Of a stretch of DNA of 26,266 bases, positions 1-7,700 are shown in pieces. Made by a program: the position numbers and the translations under genes. Numbering within the stretch: position 1 is the first letter of the stretch; each line of letters begins with the position of its first letter. This stretch comes from an uncultured Succiniclasticum sp. GTDB taxonomy: Bacteria; Bacillota; Negativicutes; Acidaminococcales; Acidaminococcaceae. The stretch lies in NCBI GenBank assembly GCA_900544275.1, contig UQUU01000015.1, positions 1 through 26,266 of the forward strand. Direction: 5' to 3'. The notes under the pieces are model-generated. The model saw nothing but the letters and a program-made list of their open reading frames with translations, did no database searches and was not told where the DNA came from.

Positions 1-356
1 AATACGCCGGCCTGTGCGGCAGCGCCTAATAACAAAGTCTTCGGGTTTGCAATCAGCGGACCGAAGTCAGTCATTGCGCCAACGCCCATAAAAATTAACG
101 GGGGGAATACTTCGTTGTTAATACCGAACAAAATCACCTGCATTACGCCGGGGTCCGTGAAGAAACCGGTCTTGGGAATGTTGCCCAAAAGGCAGCCGAA
201 AGCGATATTGGCCAGCAGCAAAGGTTCAAACCCTTTGGCAATGGCCATGTATAACAGCACCAGACCAACGAGTATCATAATCGCATTGCCGCCGGTCAGG
301 CCCTGAAAGCCGGAATCAGCCCATACAGACTGAATTGAAACTATGAATGCATCCAT
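1..356 (-). CDS. Sodium ion-translocating decarboxylase beta subunit (N-terminal part, cut by window edge)
   Basis: The first 118 codons of a membrane protein running off the left edge. After a short N-terminus the sequence has the segment GFQGLTGGNAIMILVG, then AKGFEPLLLANIAFGCLLGN and EVFPPLIFMGVGAMTDFGPL, which I recognise as the start of the OadB/GcdB/MmdB family. These multi-span subunits couple decarboxylation of a carboxybiotin carrier to sodium export. The ATG at 354-356 follows a GAGGA ribosome site. The substrate cannot be read from the beta subunit: it could serve methylmalonyl-CoA, glutaconyl-CoA or oxaloacetate decarboxylase. A mutase and CoA-transferase elsewhere in the window favour methylmalonyl-CoA, but that is inference. 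A terminator at 462-498 separates it from the upstream carrier gene, so it probably has its own promoter between about 360 and 460, where I saw no convincing consensus. Confidence 0.88.
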   Translation of the reverse strand, partial: MDAFIVSIQSVWADSGFQGLTGGNAIMILVGLVLLYMAIAKGFEPLLLANIAFGCLLGNIPKTGFFTDPGVMQVILFGINNEVFPPLIFMGVGAMTDFGPLIANPKTLLLGAAAQAGV

Positions 357-461
357 TATTTACGTCCTCGATTCTTAAGTTTTTTTCTGTTTCTGATAAA
401 GTAATGGTGAGATACGAGTCAGGCAAAAAGAAGTACTGAACATTTGCAACTGTAAAACAAG

Positions 462-498
462 AAACAGGCTGCCGCCTGTGAGTTACGGCAGCCTGTTT
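462..498 (-). terminator. Intrinsic terminator after the DASS carrier
   Basis: A 13-bp perfect stem (462-474 with 486-498) around an 11-nt loop. On the minus strand it is followed by TTCTTGTTTTAC, a moderate T-tract, and preceded by an A-run that gives a T-run on the plus strand, so it may work both ways. It lies 35 nt beyond the carrier stop codon and upstream of the decarboxylase subunit start. Confidence 0.8.
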
Positions 499-533
499 TT
501 TAAACAGATGATTCCCTTGATTCCCTGGTAAAA

Positions 534-1808
534 TTATTTGCCGGGGAAGAAAGGCCAGAACATCGGGATCAAAATGATCGAGATGATGAAGGATACGATA
601 ACCAGACCCGTACCCGCTTTTACATAGTCCATGAATTTGTATCCGCCGGGGCCCAGTACCAGGGTGTTCGGAGGAGTACCGACCGGAGTTGCGAATGCGC
701 AGGATGCAGCTACGGCGATAGCCATCAATACAGCATGAGGAGAAGCGCCCAACTGTTTGGCGATCGCAATGCCGATGGGGCACAAGAGCGCTGCCGAAGC
801 CGTATTGGACATGAACTGGGTCAGACCGCAGGACAGAATGAACAGAACGATCGTCACGACCATCGGAGACGGAGAACCGCCCATCAGGCCTACTGCCCAG
901 TCGGCAATTACTTTGCCCGCGCCGGTTTTATCCATCGCTTTGGATACAGGCATCATACCTGCAAACAGGAAGATGGTTACCCAGTCGATGGACGCATACG
1001 CCTGTTTTTCTGTCAAGCAGCCGGTCAGCACGCATACCAGAGCGCCCATTACCGCGGCCATTTCCAGAGTAACGCCTTTGATACCCAGAGCCATAACCAG
1101 AACTACGATTAACAGGATCAGACCGGAAATAATCATTTTGTTCTTGGAATGAGAAGAAGCTTCGATTTCCTGTTCGATTTCCTGATCCGCGTCCAATTCC
1201 CGTTTCGGAATCAGGTGCTTGCCCAACAGCATCATGTACACCATAGCACCGATGGTCAGAGGAATACCAATCTTGGCAAATTCAAAGAAGCCAAAGGGCT
1301 GGAAGCCGGCCGCACCCAACGCACCGGCAGCGATAATATTGGGAGGCGTACCTACCAATGTGATGATACCGCCGATACCGCAGGCAAAGGCCAGAGGCAT
1401 CAATTCGCGGGACGCGGGAATCTTCGCCGCTGCGCATACGCCCAGTACTACAGGCATCAGGCAGGCAGCCGTACCGGTGTTGGACAGTACGGAAGACAAC
1501 GCCGCCGCAACCAGCATAATGCCCAGCATCAGGCTGTTTTCACCGGTACCGGTGATTTTTACGACGGTTTCGCCGATGGTCTGTGCCAGACCGGTGTGGA
1601 ACATAGCCGCACCAACCACGAACATGCCGGCGAACAGAACTACTGTGGAGTTAGATAATCCACTGAATACTTGTTTTGCAGGGATGAATCCCAGCAGACC
1701 GCAGCCAATGGCCCCGGCTGTTGCTGTAACTGCCAGAGGAATAATTTCGGTAATAAAGAATACAGCAACTACTGCCAGAAGGATAAGACATTTTACGTCA
1801 TTTCCCAT
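534..1808 (-). CDS. DASS/SLC13-family sodium:dicarboxylate carrier (copy 1)
   Basis: A 424-residue integral membrane protein with many hydrophobic spans. It carries the two family signature pairs: SNT at about 109-111 followed by GTPPN at 153-157, and SNT at 334-336 followed by GTPPN at 377-381, reflecting the inverted internal repeat of DASS carriers, where SNT motifs bind sodium and substrate carboxylate. A charged acidic loop (about 204-217) joins the halves. The start chosen is the ATG at 1806-1808, with AGGAGGTG eight bases upstream; an in-frame ATG further upstream at 1871 lacks a ribosome site. Likely substrates are succinate or similar C4 dicarboxylates, inferred from the family and from the metabolic genes nearby. 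It is transcribed divergently from the sensor genes at 2207-5959. A near-identical 3' end recurs at 26121-26266. Confidence 0.9.
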   Translation of the reverse strand: MGNDVKCLILLAVVAVFFITEIIPLAVTATAGAIGCGLLGFIPAKQVFSGLSNSTVVLFAGMFVVGAAMFHTGLAQTIGETVVKITGTGENSLMLGIMLVAAALSSVLSNTGTAACLMPVVLGVCAAAKIPASRELMPLAFACGIGGIITLVGTPPNIIAAGALGAAGFQPFGFFEFAKIGIPLTIGAMVYMMLLGKHLIPKRELDADQEIEQEIEASSHSKNKMIISGLILLIVVLVMALGIKGVTLEMAAVMGALVCVLTGCLTEKQAYASIDWVTIFLFAGMMPVSKAMDKTGAGKVIADWAVGLMGGSPSPMVVTIVLFILSCGLTQFMSNTASAALLCPIGIAIAKQLGASPHAVLMAIAVAASCAFATPVGTPPNTLVLGPGGYKFMDYVKAGTGLVIVSFIISIILIPMFWPFFPGK

Positions 1809-2206
1809 ACAAACACCTCCTAAAAAATAAAATAGGGTCTCACAGTTGCATTTACAAAATATCATGTTCATACATCTTTCACATTCTCTAAAAGTAGGAA
1901 GAATAGCTTATTTTCGTTTCCCTGTCTCATTCTTTCTGTTTACGACATTGTTCCATTGTCAAAAACCTGTCTTTTGCGGCATAATAATTCTTAAGTATTA
2001 CTACTTTTATATTACTTATTAAGTTTTAGATAAATCTCAAACAGTTTATGTATTGCCTATTTCCGCTATTTTGACTATACTTGTAAAAAAATAAACTGAT
2101 ACTTCTAACGAATTATTTTCCCGGTTTATTGCGTCACAATTGTCGGACTCTTATTCGTTATTGTCTTCCTGATTTGTATTTGTATGTATTGTAAAAGAGG
2201 CGCATT
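1809..2206. promoter_or_regulatory. AT-rich divergent intergenic region between carrier and regulator genes
   Basis: About 400 bases without a gene. It must hold promoters for the carrier (minus) and the PocR-LuxR regulator (plus). On the minus strand a TTGACA occurs at 1962-1957 without a well-spaced -10; on the plus strand a TTGACT at about 2073 is followed by TAAACT after only 15 bases. The hexamer ACAATG is directly repeated around 1943-1958 on the minus strand. No operator can be assigned with confidence. Confidence 0.45.
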
Positions 2207-2971
2207 ATGAAAAAAAAGACAGGTTCTACTGAACAATGGCTCCATTTTATAGGTAAGGATAAGCTGCAGACTTTCCAGGACAATTTTGCGAAAGCCTATG
2301 GTGTCAGCATGAGTTTTCTGGATACCAACGGCAATTCTCTGACCGTCGGCTCGCAAAATTCCCTGTTTTGTTTTACCATTGAAAAAGACCATGCCGCCCG
2401 CTGCCAGGAAAATTTTCAAAATGACAGAGAAACCATGCAAAAAGGCGAACCTTTTATTCACGTTTGTCCCTTTGGTATCACCTGCCTGTACGTACCGGTG
2501 TTTTTCGGAGATAAACTGACCGCCATCGCAGCCATCGGGGGCCTGACCTACACCAACAGCAATATACCGGAAAACCTGAAGACCCGTTTCCGCATCACCA
2601 GTTACCCCAAAGATCAGGTGGAAAATATTCTTCAGTTACTGGACAGTGCGTTGCGCCTTCTAAATGTAAATACGGCCGCCGGTTTTACCTCCGGCAGCAA
2701 AAAAATACAGGGTGAAACTTTGCCTGCCCGGCTACGGGACGACCGCATCAGCCGCCGGGAACACGAGATCGTACTGCTATTATGCAAGGGCTTATCCAAC
2801 AAACAAATCGCTCAGCAGTTATTCATCAGTGAAACTACGGTTAAAACGCATATCAGCAACATCTTAGCCAAATTGAATCTTCATGACCGCATGCAGATCA
2901 TCGTACACTATTATAATAAGAATGATGCCGGCCTGGCAGACACGGTAGACAGCGACAATGAAACTATTTAA
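2207..2971 (+). CDS. PocR-domain LuxR-type transcriptional regulator
   Basis: 254 residues with two parts. Residues about 15-155 match a PocR sensory domain: the GVSMSFLDTNG opening, a cysteine set at C55, C66, C87 and C93, and the LYVPVFFGDKLTAIAAIGG strand-turn. PocR domains bind small organic ligands (propanediol in the Salmonella namesake). Residues about 178-240 form a LuxR-type helix-turn-helix (SRREHEIVLLLCKGLSNKQI then SETTVKTHISNILAKL). There is no receiver domain, so a ligand rather than phosphate should switch it. The ATG follows AGAGG at 2196-2200. The last 14 bases overlap the start of the histidine kinase gene, implying translational coupling. It probably controls the divergent DASS carrier; ligand unknown. 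Confidence 0.87.
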   Translation: MKKKTGSTEQWLHFIGKDKLQTFQDNFAKAYGVSMSFLDTNGNSLTVGSQNSLFCFTIEKDHAARCQENFQNDRETMQKGEPFIHVCPFGITCLYVPVFFGDKLTAIAAIGGLTYTNSNIPENLKTRFRITSYPKDQVENILQLLDSALRLLNVNTAAGFTSGSKKIQGETLPARLRDDRISRREHEIVLLLCKGLSNKQIAQQLFISETTVKTHISNILAKLNLHDRMQIIVHYYNKNDAGLADTVDSDNETI

Positions 2972-4898
2972 ACACGTTTCTGACTTATTTAATGAGGGAT
3001 ACCACGATTTGACCACTCGCATGGTTTTCGTTATCTCTCTTTTTGTTATTTTACCTATTATATTGATCACGTTTTTCTCTACCCGCTATCTGGAAAGCCA
3101 GTTTAACAAGAATCAGGACCAGTATCTCCACTCCACTCTGACCATGGCGCTGAGTGAAATGCAGCAGCGGCAGCTGGATATTCAGCGGTCGGCGCTGGTG
3201 CTTGCCCAGGAAACCAGTACGCAGCACGCCATTAAACAAAATGATGCCCGGATCCTGGCGGAAAAGTTGGCTTTATTAAAAAATAATTTTAATAAGGTAG
3301 ACTATGCGGTTTTATTGGATCGCAACAATAATGTACTGGCCCGTTCCGATGTAAACGTGCTATTTAATCCTGCCGGCATTCTGGGGGAATTAAATAAAGA
3401 AATAGTGGAAACAGGAGTACCGTTATCTTCTACAGAAACTGTTCCGTTGCGAGAGCTGTTTACCCCGGGAAGCGAAGAAAATAAACAGTTTACGGTCCAG
3501 CTCCGGCAGGGCATCGGCGGCGAAGGGCAGTATATGCAGCGGGCGCTGTGTGAAGTTACATTAGTGCCCATCATCGATAAAGGAGACAACAACAAAGTCA
3601 TTGCCAGCTTTCTGTTGATCGGGATCAGTAACAGTGAATATTATTTCCCTTCCTATATCAGTTCCAAAGCGACCGACGGATTCCTGGTCCTTACGGTGGA
3701 CGGCGTGCATGTATCCACCAAATCAACCGAAGGCGAAGACCGCAGTTGGCTGGTGGGACAAAAAGGCGCTCCGTTTTCCAAGGCCTCTTCGCCGGACGGA
3801 ACTTACTCCGGCAAGGTAATTTTAGAAGGGGTGCCCTATCTGTTTATCGACGCTCCTCTGAAAAGCCGTTCCGGCCGCGTCGTCGGCTACATCAGTTTCG
3901 GCTTGCAGGAGGAACACTTCTCCGGCATCGTGCAGGATAATCGGGATCTGACGTTATTTATCGGGGTCCTCTGCTTCCTTTTATTCGCTCCGTTGGCCCA
4001 GGTCATGGCATCGCAGCTGCGGCAAAATCAGCAGCATCTGGAAGCCCTGGTGCGGCGGCGTACCAAAGCTCTGGAAGACGCGGTAGACGAGCTCAAGAAG
4101 CTGAATGAGATCAAGAGTCGCTTTTTGGCCAATATTTCTCACGAACTGCGGACGCCTTTATGTGTCATCATCAATGCCTGTGATTTTCTAAAAGGCGGCT
4201 ACAGCGGTCCTTTAAACAAGAAACAATACCAGTATGTAGATAATGCGGCGGAATGCGGCACGCATTTATTAACACTGATCAACGATCTTCTGGATCTGAC
4301 CCGACTGCAGGCAGGGAAAAATACGCCGCATTTTTCACAGATTGCTGTCAGCGAATTTATTAGTACGATTATCACAGAAATGAAAAACTTTCGTCCGGAA
4401 GCGCACATTTCCATTCAGTTGCTTTGTGTGCCGGAAGACGTAACGGTTATGGCAGATCCACAGATGCTGCGGCAGATTATTTATAACCTGCTTTCCAACT
4501 CATTAAAGTTTTCGCCTCCTAATACCAAAATCCTGGTCACGGCGCGTCAGCTGGAAAATTTCCAGCAATTGCGTATCAGCGTCCGGGACCATGGAATCGG
4601 CATTGCCAAAGAAGATCAGGAGCGCATTTTTGACGAATTTGAACAGGTCGAAAGCCCTTATACGAAGAAACAAACGGGGACCGGACTGGGACTTCCCATC
4701 GTCAAGCGTCTGGTGGCACTGCACCACGGCAGCCTTTCCTTAATCAGCGATTCCGGCAAAGGTACGGAAATGATTGTGCTGCTGCCGTTATCGCAGGCAG
4801 CGAAAGCGACCGGCGAAGAAACGGATACAGAAATTATGGAAAATGAGACTCAGACCGCAACCGCTCTTGAGGCGGGTATCGAGACAAAAACAAAATAA
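2958..4898 (+). CDS. Membrane sensor histidine kinase with extracytoplasmic cache-like domain
   Basis: 646 residues. A transmembrane helix at about 21-41, an extracytoplasmic region of some 285 residues resembling a double cache ligand-binding module, a second helix at about 331-350, and then a coiled coil (352-388) leading directly into the kinase core, with no visible HAMP domain. The kinase core has the H-box FLANISHELRTP with phospho-acceptor H395, N-box NLLSNSLKFSPP (510-521), G1 box DHGIGI (544-549), F-box around EFEQVE and G2 box GTGLGLPIVK. A Glu/Thr-rich tail of about 30 residues follows. It overlaps the PocR-LuxR gene by 14 bases and precedes the response regulator by 158 bases. Probably an extracellular carboxylate sensor; the ligand is inference. 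Confidence 0.88.
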   Translation: MKLFKHVSDLFNEGYHDLTTRMVFVISLFVILPIILITFFSTRYLESQFNKNQDQYLHSTLTMALSEMQQRQLDIQRSALVLAQETSTQHAIKQNDARILAEKLALLKNNFNKVDYAVLLDRNNNVLARSDVNVLFNPAGILGELNKEIVETGVPLSSTETVPLRELFTPGSEENKQFTVQLRQGIGGEGQYMQRALCEVTLVPIIDKGDNNKVIASFLLIGISNSEYYFPSYISSKATDGFLVLTVDGVHVSTKSTEGEDRSWLVGQKGAPFSKASSPDGTYSGKVILEGVPYLFIDAPLKSRSGRVVGYISFGLQEEHFSGIVQDNRDLTLFIGVLCFLLFAPLAQVMASQLRQNQQHLEALVRRRTKALEDAVDELKKLNEIKSRFLANISHELRTPLCVIINACDFLKGGYSGPLNKKQYQYVDNAAECGTHLLTLINDLLDLTRLQAGKNTPHFSQIAVSEFISTIITEMKNFRPEAHISIQLLCVPEDVTVMADPQMLRQIIYNLLSNSLKFSPPNTKILVTARQLENFQQLRISVRDHGIGIAKEDQERIFDEFEQVESPYTKKQTGTGLGLPIVKRLVALHHGSLSLISDSGKGTEMIVLLPLSQAAKATGEETDTEIMENETQTATALEAGIETKTK

Positions 4899-5056
4899 CT
4901 AGGCAAAAGGTTCGCCAACAGCGGCTCTTACACCGGCAGCGACAGATTCCGCAGTAAAGTAGTCAAAGGAAATGCCCCCTGTCAGTCGATTTAACTCGAC
5001 AACGATAGCTAAAAAAACAACGTGTTTTATTTCAGTCAGAAAAAGGAGACATCCGG

Positions 5057-5959
5057 ATGGCAAAAATTTTAGTGGTAGACGATAACGAGCAATTAAACAG
5101 TATGCTGAAAGATGTCCTGGAAAGCTGGGACTATACCGCTCTCATGGTGACCGAAGGCTTTGCCTGCCTGGACGTAGCGCGGCGGGAAATGCCGGATATC
5201 ATTCTGCTGGATATCATGCTTCCCGGCCTGTCCGGCTACGAAGTATGCAGCGCTTTGAAAAGCGACCCGGCGACCAAAGGGATCGCGGTCATCATGATGA
5301 CTGCGCTGGAAGATGTAGAAAGCCGCATTCATGGTTTTAAGGTAGGGGCCGACAGTTTTCTGGTAAAGCCCATCAATTACAATGAAGTCCATGCCATTAT
5401 TCAAAAATTATCGAAGGACAAACGCCATAATGATACGATGGAAGAGCAGATCAGCGTCGCAAAGGTGATTCGCCGGCTGGGTCTTCTTTTGCTGGGCAAA
5501 CCTACCAATATCAATACTCCGAATCTGGTCTACTGCAACAAACTGCTGGAGTCGCTGAACTGGGACGAAGCCACTGCGGAACAGGCTCGTATCGCGCTGC
5601 TGATGCCGTCACCCGCAGATATATCTAAACGCCTTAACGTAAATCAGGAGGAGATTTTCGCCCTGTTCAAGATTTTAAAAATGGGGCAATGGCTGGATCC
5701 CATCTTCCGCTTCTTGTCAGCTCCTGCCGACGACAATGCCATGTATCTGGACGAATTGAAAAAGCAACAGTGCCTGCCGGCAGCAGAACTGGCTCTTATC
5801 GTTAACCGTTACACCCGTTTATTAAGTGAAAATCAGGATCGGGAGCTCACCTTTTCAATCTTAAAACGGGAAGCCGGCCCCAATCATTACAACAAAGAAG
5901 TGCTGAAACATCTGGAAGAGATTTTACGGGCGGAACAGATTCTGGAAAACATGAAGTAA
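5057..5959 (+). CDS. Response regulator with degenerate HD-GYP-like output half
   Basis: 300 residues. Residues 1-118 are a complete receiver: acidic pair D8/D9, phosphorylation site D52 in LLDIMLPG, T82 and K104. Residues about 130-295 have no recognised DNA-binding domain. Their layout resembles an HD-GYP domain: YCNKLLESLNWDEATAEQAR where HD-GYP proteins have the helix before the HD pair, MYLDELKKQQCLPAAELALI where they have GYP...G..IP..ARI, and NRYTRLLSENQDRELTFSIL followed by REAG. The catalytic HD and GYP residues are absent, so it should not hydrolyse cyclic-di-GMP. The ATG follows AGGAG at 5043-5047. Likely phosphorylated by the preceding kinase. The receiver call is firm; the degenerate HD-GYP reading is my alignment by eye. 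Confidence 0.85.
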   Translation: MAKILVVDDNEQLNSMLKDVLESWDYTALMVTEGFACLDVARREMPDIILLDIMLPGLSGYEVCSALKSDPATKGIAVIMMTALEDVESRIHGFKVGADSFLVKPINYNEVHAIIQKLSKDKRHNDTMEEQISVAKVIRRLGLLLLGKPTNINTPNLVYCNKLLESLNWDEATAEQARIALLMPSPADISKRLNVNQEEIFALFKILKMGQWLDPIFRFLSAPADDNAMYLDELKKQQCLPAAELALIVNRYTRLLSENQDRELTFSILKREAGPNHYNKEVLKHLEEILRAEQILENMK

Positions 5960-6100
5960 ACGTTATATCGGGACAGGCTCACACCGCAGCGCATAGATTA
6001 CAACAGATGTAAGAAAATCCTGCTTTGAAGTGCGCTTTGCAACGAACACGGTAAAAACTGCACTTGAAGTTCACATTATAACAAACAATAAAATATAAGA

Positions 6101-6146
6101 GACCTGTTGGCAGTCGTATTACTACGATCGTCAACAGGTCTTTGTG
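6101..6146. terminator. Bidirectional terminator between convergent genes
   Basis: GACCTGTTG at 6101-6109 pairs with CAACAGGTC at 6132-6140, extended by ACGA/TCGT pairing inside. On the plus strand it is followed by TTTGTGTT, on the minus strand by TCTTATATTTTATTG. It sits between the response regulator (plus) and cvfB (minus). Confidence 0.72.
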
Positions 6147-6258
6147 TTAGCGCTGACGTTTCCGTCCGCGAACTTTGTTTTTAACGTTTTCAGCTGCAGG
6201 TTTTTTTAACGTTTCCGGCTGCAGATTTTGTGTTTACTGCTCCTGCTTCGGAGCATCT
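6147..6258 (-). other. Apparent decayed coding tail beyond the cvfB stop codon
   Basis: Past the cvfB TGA (6259-6261) the minus strand still looks coding. Dropping one base from the five-C run at 6268-6264 opens a frame reading VEDAPKQEQ before a TAA at 6236-6234; the same frame then continues for 28 codons, ending KNKVRGRKRQR and TAA at 6149-6147, a typical basic tail. Another frame reads NTKSAAGNVKK over the first of two 25-bp imperfect repeats (CTGCAG...AACGTTAAAAA). The pieces suggest an ancestral Lys/Arg-rich C-terminal extension broken by indels. Chance open frames remain possible over this short length. Confidence 0.4.
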
Positions 6259-7284
6259 TCAACGGGGGACTTCCGGTTTTTCTTTTAAAATCGTCCAGCC
6301 ATTTTCCTGATATACCTTTCCTTCCTTCATCAAGCGTCCCAGGGCTCTTTTAAAAGCGGCTTTGGAAATACCGAATTTTGCTTTGATAATTTCCACCGGC
6401 GTATCGTCGCTGTAAGGCATTTGCCCTTTGCGGGAGTTTAACAGATCCAGAATCGCCCGGGCATCATCTTCCATGGCGTATTCTTTCTGTTTACGGGCAG
6501 AAATATCTACATGACCGTCTTCCCGGATAAAGGTGATCCGCCCGGTCACTTCATCACCGCAATTCAGATAACGTCTGGGGTCCGCCTCACTGCGATGCAA
6601 AAAAGCAATATTCCGTTCCGCGGTAAAAAGGAAAAATCCTTCTTTCGTAATATTGTAGATCGTACCGGTCAGCGGGTCGCCTATCTTTTTCCCCTGCACC
6701 GGTTTCGCTGCCCGGGCCAGTTCTTTGTCCACCCGCATACTTACTGCCGGACGGCCGCTTTTATCCCGATACAGCCTGATCCAGACCTTTTGTTCCGGAT
6801 GAATTTTGCCGATCATTTCCGTATAAGGCAGAAAAACGCCCCGTTCGGCCCCGATGTCGACGAAGCCCCCATCCCGGGTCACATGCAGCACCCTGGCATA
6901 AGCCACCTGCCCCTCCCGCATGCCGGGAAGTTTCATACTGGCGGTTAAGCGACGGCGCGGGTCCAGATAAAGATAGACCTCTACCTCATCGCCAACCTGC
7001 ACCGGCGCGCTTTGCTGCAGTTTATGCAGCAGAATATCATCTGCGGTATTTCCCGTACCGGCATCTAAAAAAGCGCCTAATTCGGAAAGACGCAGCACTT
7101 TTAACTTCACCACGTCGCCGGCTCTGTATTTTACAGCCGATGCCGTTTCCTGCACGTCACGGCCGGGCACAAACGGTTTTTTCCCTTTGAAGGCCGCCGC
7201 GCGATCCCCACCGGTCATAAGCGGTTTTTTCCCTTTGAAAGCTGCCGCGCGGTCCCCGCCGGTCCTGTATTTTTTATTCTCCAT
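6259..7284 (-). CDS. cvfB: CvfB/YitL-type S1 RNA-binding protein
   Basis: 341 residues from the ATG at 7282-7284, preceded by AGGGGAG. After a low-complexity N-terminus come three S1-like barrels at about 50-115, 118-182 (GGFVDIGAERGVFLPYTEM) and 190-262 (TGTIYNITKEGFFLFTAERN), then a winged helix at about 275-333 (IIKAKFGISKAAFKRALGRL). This is the CvfB architecture, an RNA-binding regulator linked to virulence gene expression in staphylococci; its role here is not known. It overlaps rsfS by 11 bases. Oddities: a 16-residue tandem duplication at the N-terminus (about 8-39), which CvfB proteins do not normally have, and a stop that may arise from a frameshift in a C-run, leaving a decayed tail at 6147-6258. 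The start could be read further upstream, but only this one has a ribosome site. Confidence 0.86.
   Translation of the reverse strand: MENKKYRTGGDRAAAFKGKKPLMTGGDRAAAFKGKKPFVPGRDVQETASAVKYRAGDVVKLKVLRLSELGAFLDAGTGNTADDILLHKLQQSAPVQVGDEVEVYLYLDPRRRLTASMKLPGMREGQVAYARVLHVTRDGGFVDIGAERGVFLPYTEMIGKIHPEQKVWIRLYRDKSGRPAVSMRVDKELARAAKPVQGKKIGDPLTGTIYNITKEGFFLFTAERNIAFLHRSEADPRRYLNCGDEVTGRITFIREDGHVDISARKQKEYAMEDDARAILDLLNSRKGQMPYSDDTPVEIIKAKFGISKAAFKRALGRLMKEGKVYQENGWTILKEKPEVPR
7168..7263 (-). repeat. 48-bp tandem duplication inside cvfB
   Basis: Two adjacent 48-bp units encode TGGDRAAAFKGKKPLM and TGGDRAAAFKGKKPFV. The first 14 residues are identical while several third positions differ, so the duplication is not brand new and the peptide has been kept. 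The units are Lys/Arg-rich and lie ahead of the first S1 domain. Confidence 0.9.
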
Positions 7285-7639
7285 CCTCGCTCCCCTTAAA
7301 GGCTTCGCTGGGGGCATCGGCCCAAAGTTGTTCCAAATTATAGAAATCACGTTCTTTATCCAGGAACACATGGGCTACTGCATCTCCAAAATCCAACAGT
7401 ATCCAATCCCCTTCGGAATACCCTTCTTTATGCGTACAATGTACGCCCATTTGCGCCAGTTTATCCTCAATCTCATCGGCAATTGCCTTGACCAATGTGG
7501 TGTTCCCGGCGCTGATAATCACAAAATAGTCAGTCATAAAAGACAGACCTTCCATGTTTAACAGCAAAATATCTTTGCCTTTTTTCTCATCGGCGATCGC
7601 TGCGATCTTTGCTGCCAATTCCTTCGGCTGCACTGTCAT
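7274..7639 (-). CDS. rsfS: Ribosome silencing factor RsfS
   Basis: 121 residues from the ATG at 7637-7639, preceded by GGGAGGAG. The family core is clear: KKGKDILLLNMEGLSFMTDY, FVIISAGNTTLVKAIADEIE, then EGYSEGDWILLDFGDAVAHV and the C-terminal FYNLEQLWADAP. RsfS binds ribosomal protein L14 and blocks joining of the 30S and 50S subunits when nutrients are scarce. An upstream in-frame start at 7687 has no ribosome site and adds an unconserved leader. It follows the LCP gene by 61 bases and overlaps cvfB by 11, fitting one operon with nadD and yqeK. Confidence 0.95.
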   Translation of the reverse strand: MTVQPKELAAKIAAIADEKKGKDILLLNMEGLSFMTDYFVIISAGNTTLVKAIADEIEDKLAQMGVHCTHKEGYSEGDWILLDFGDAVAHVFLDKERDFYNLEQLWADAPSEAFKGSEDGE

Positions 7640-7700
7640 AAATTCACTCCTCCCGCTTCTACTCGTATTTCCTTCGTTCTTCCGCAACTTTCCACATACG

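Noticed and set aside
1149..1830. Plus-strand ORFs of 169 and 203 codons opposite the carrier gene
   Set aside because: They are antisense shadows of the DASS gene, with no ribosome sites and arginine/threonine-rich sequence typical of reversed membrane codons.
4899..5056. A terminator or small gene between the kinase and response regulator
   Set aside because: Only a 5-bp GTCGA/TCGAC stem without a T-run, and no ORF with a ribosome site other than the response regulator itself.
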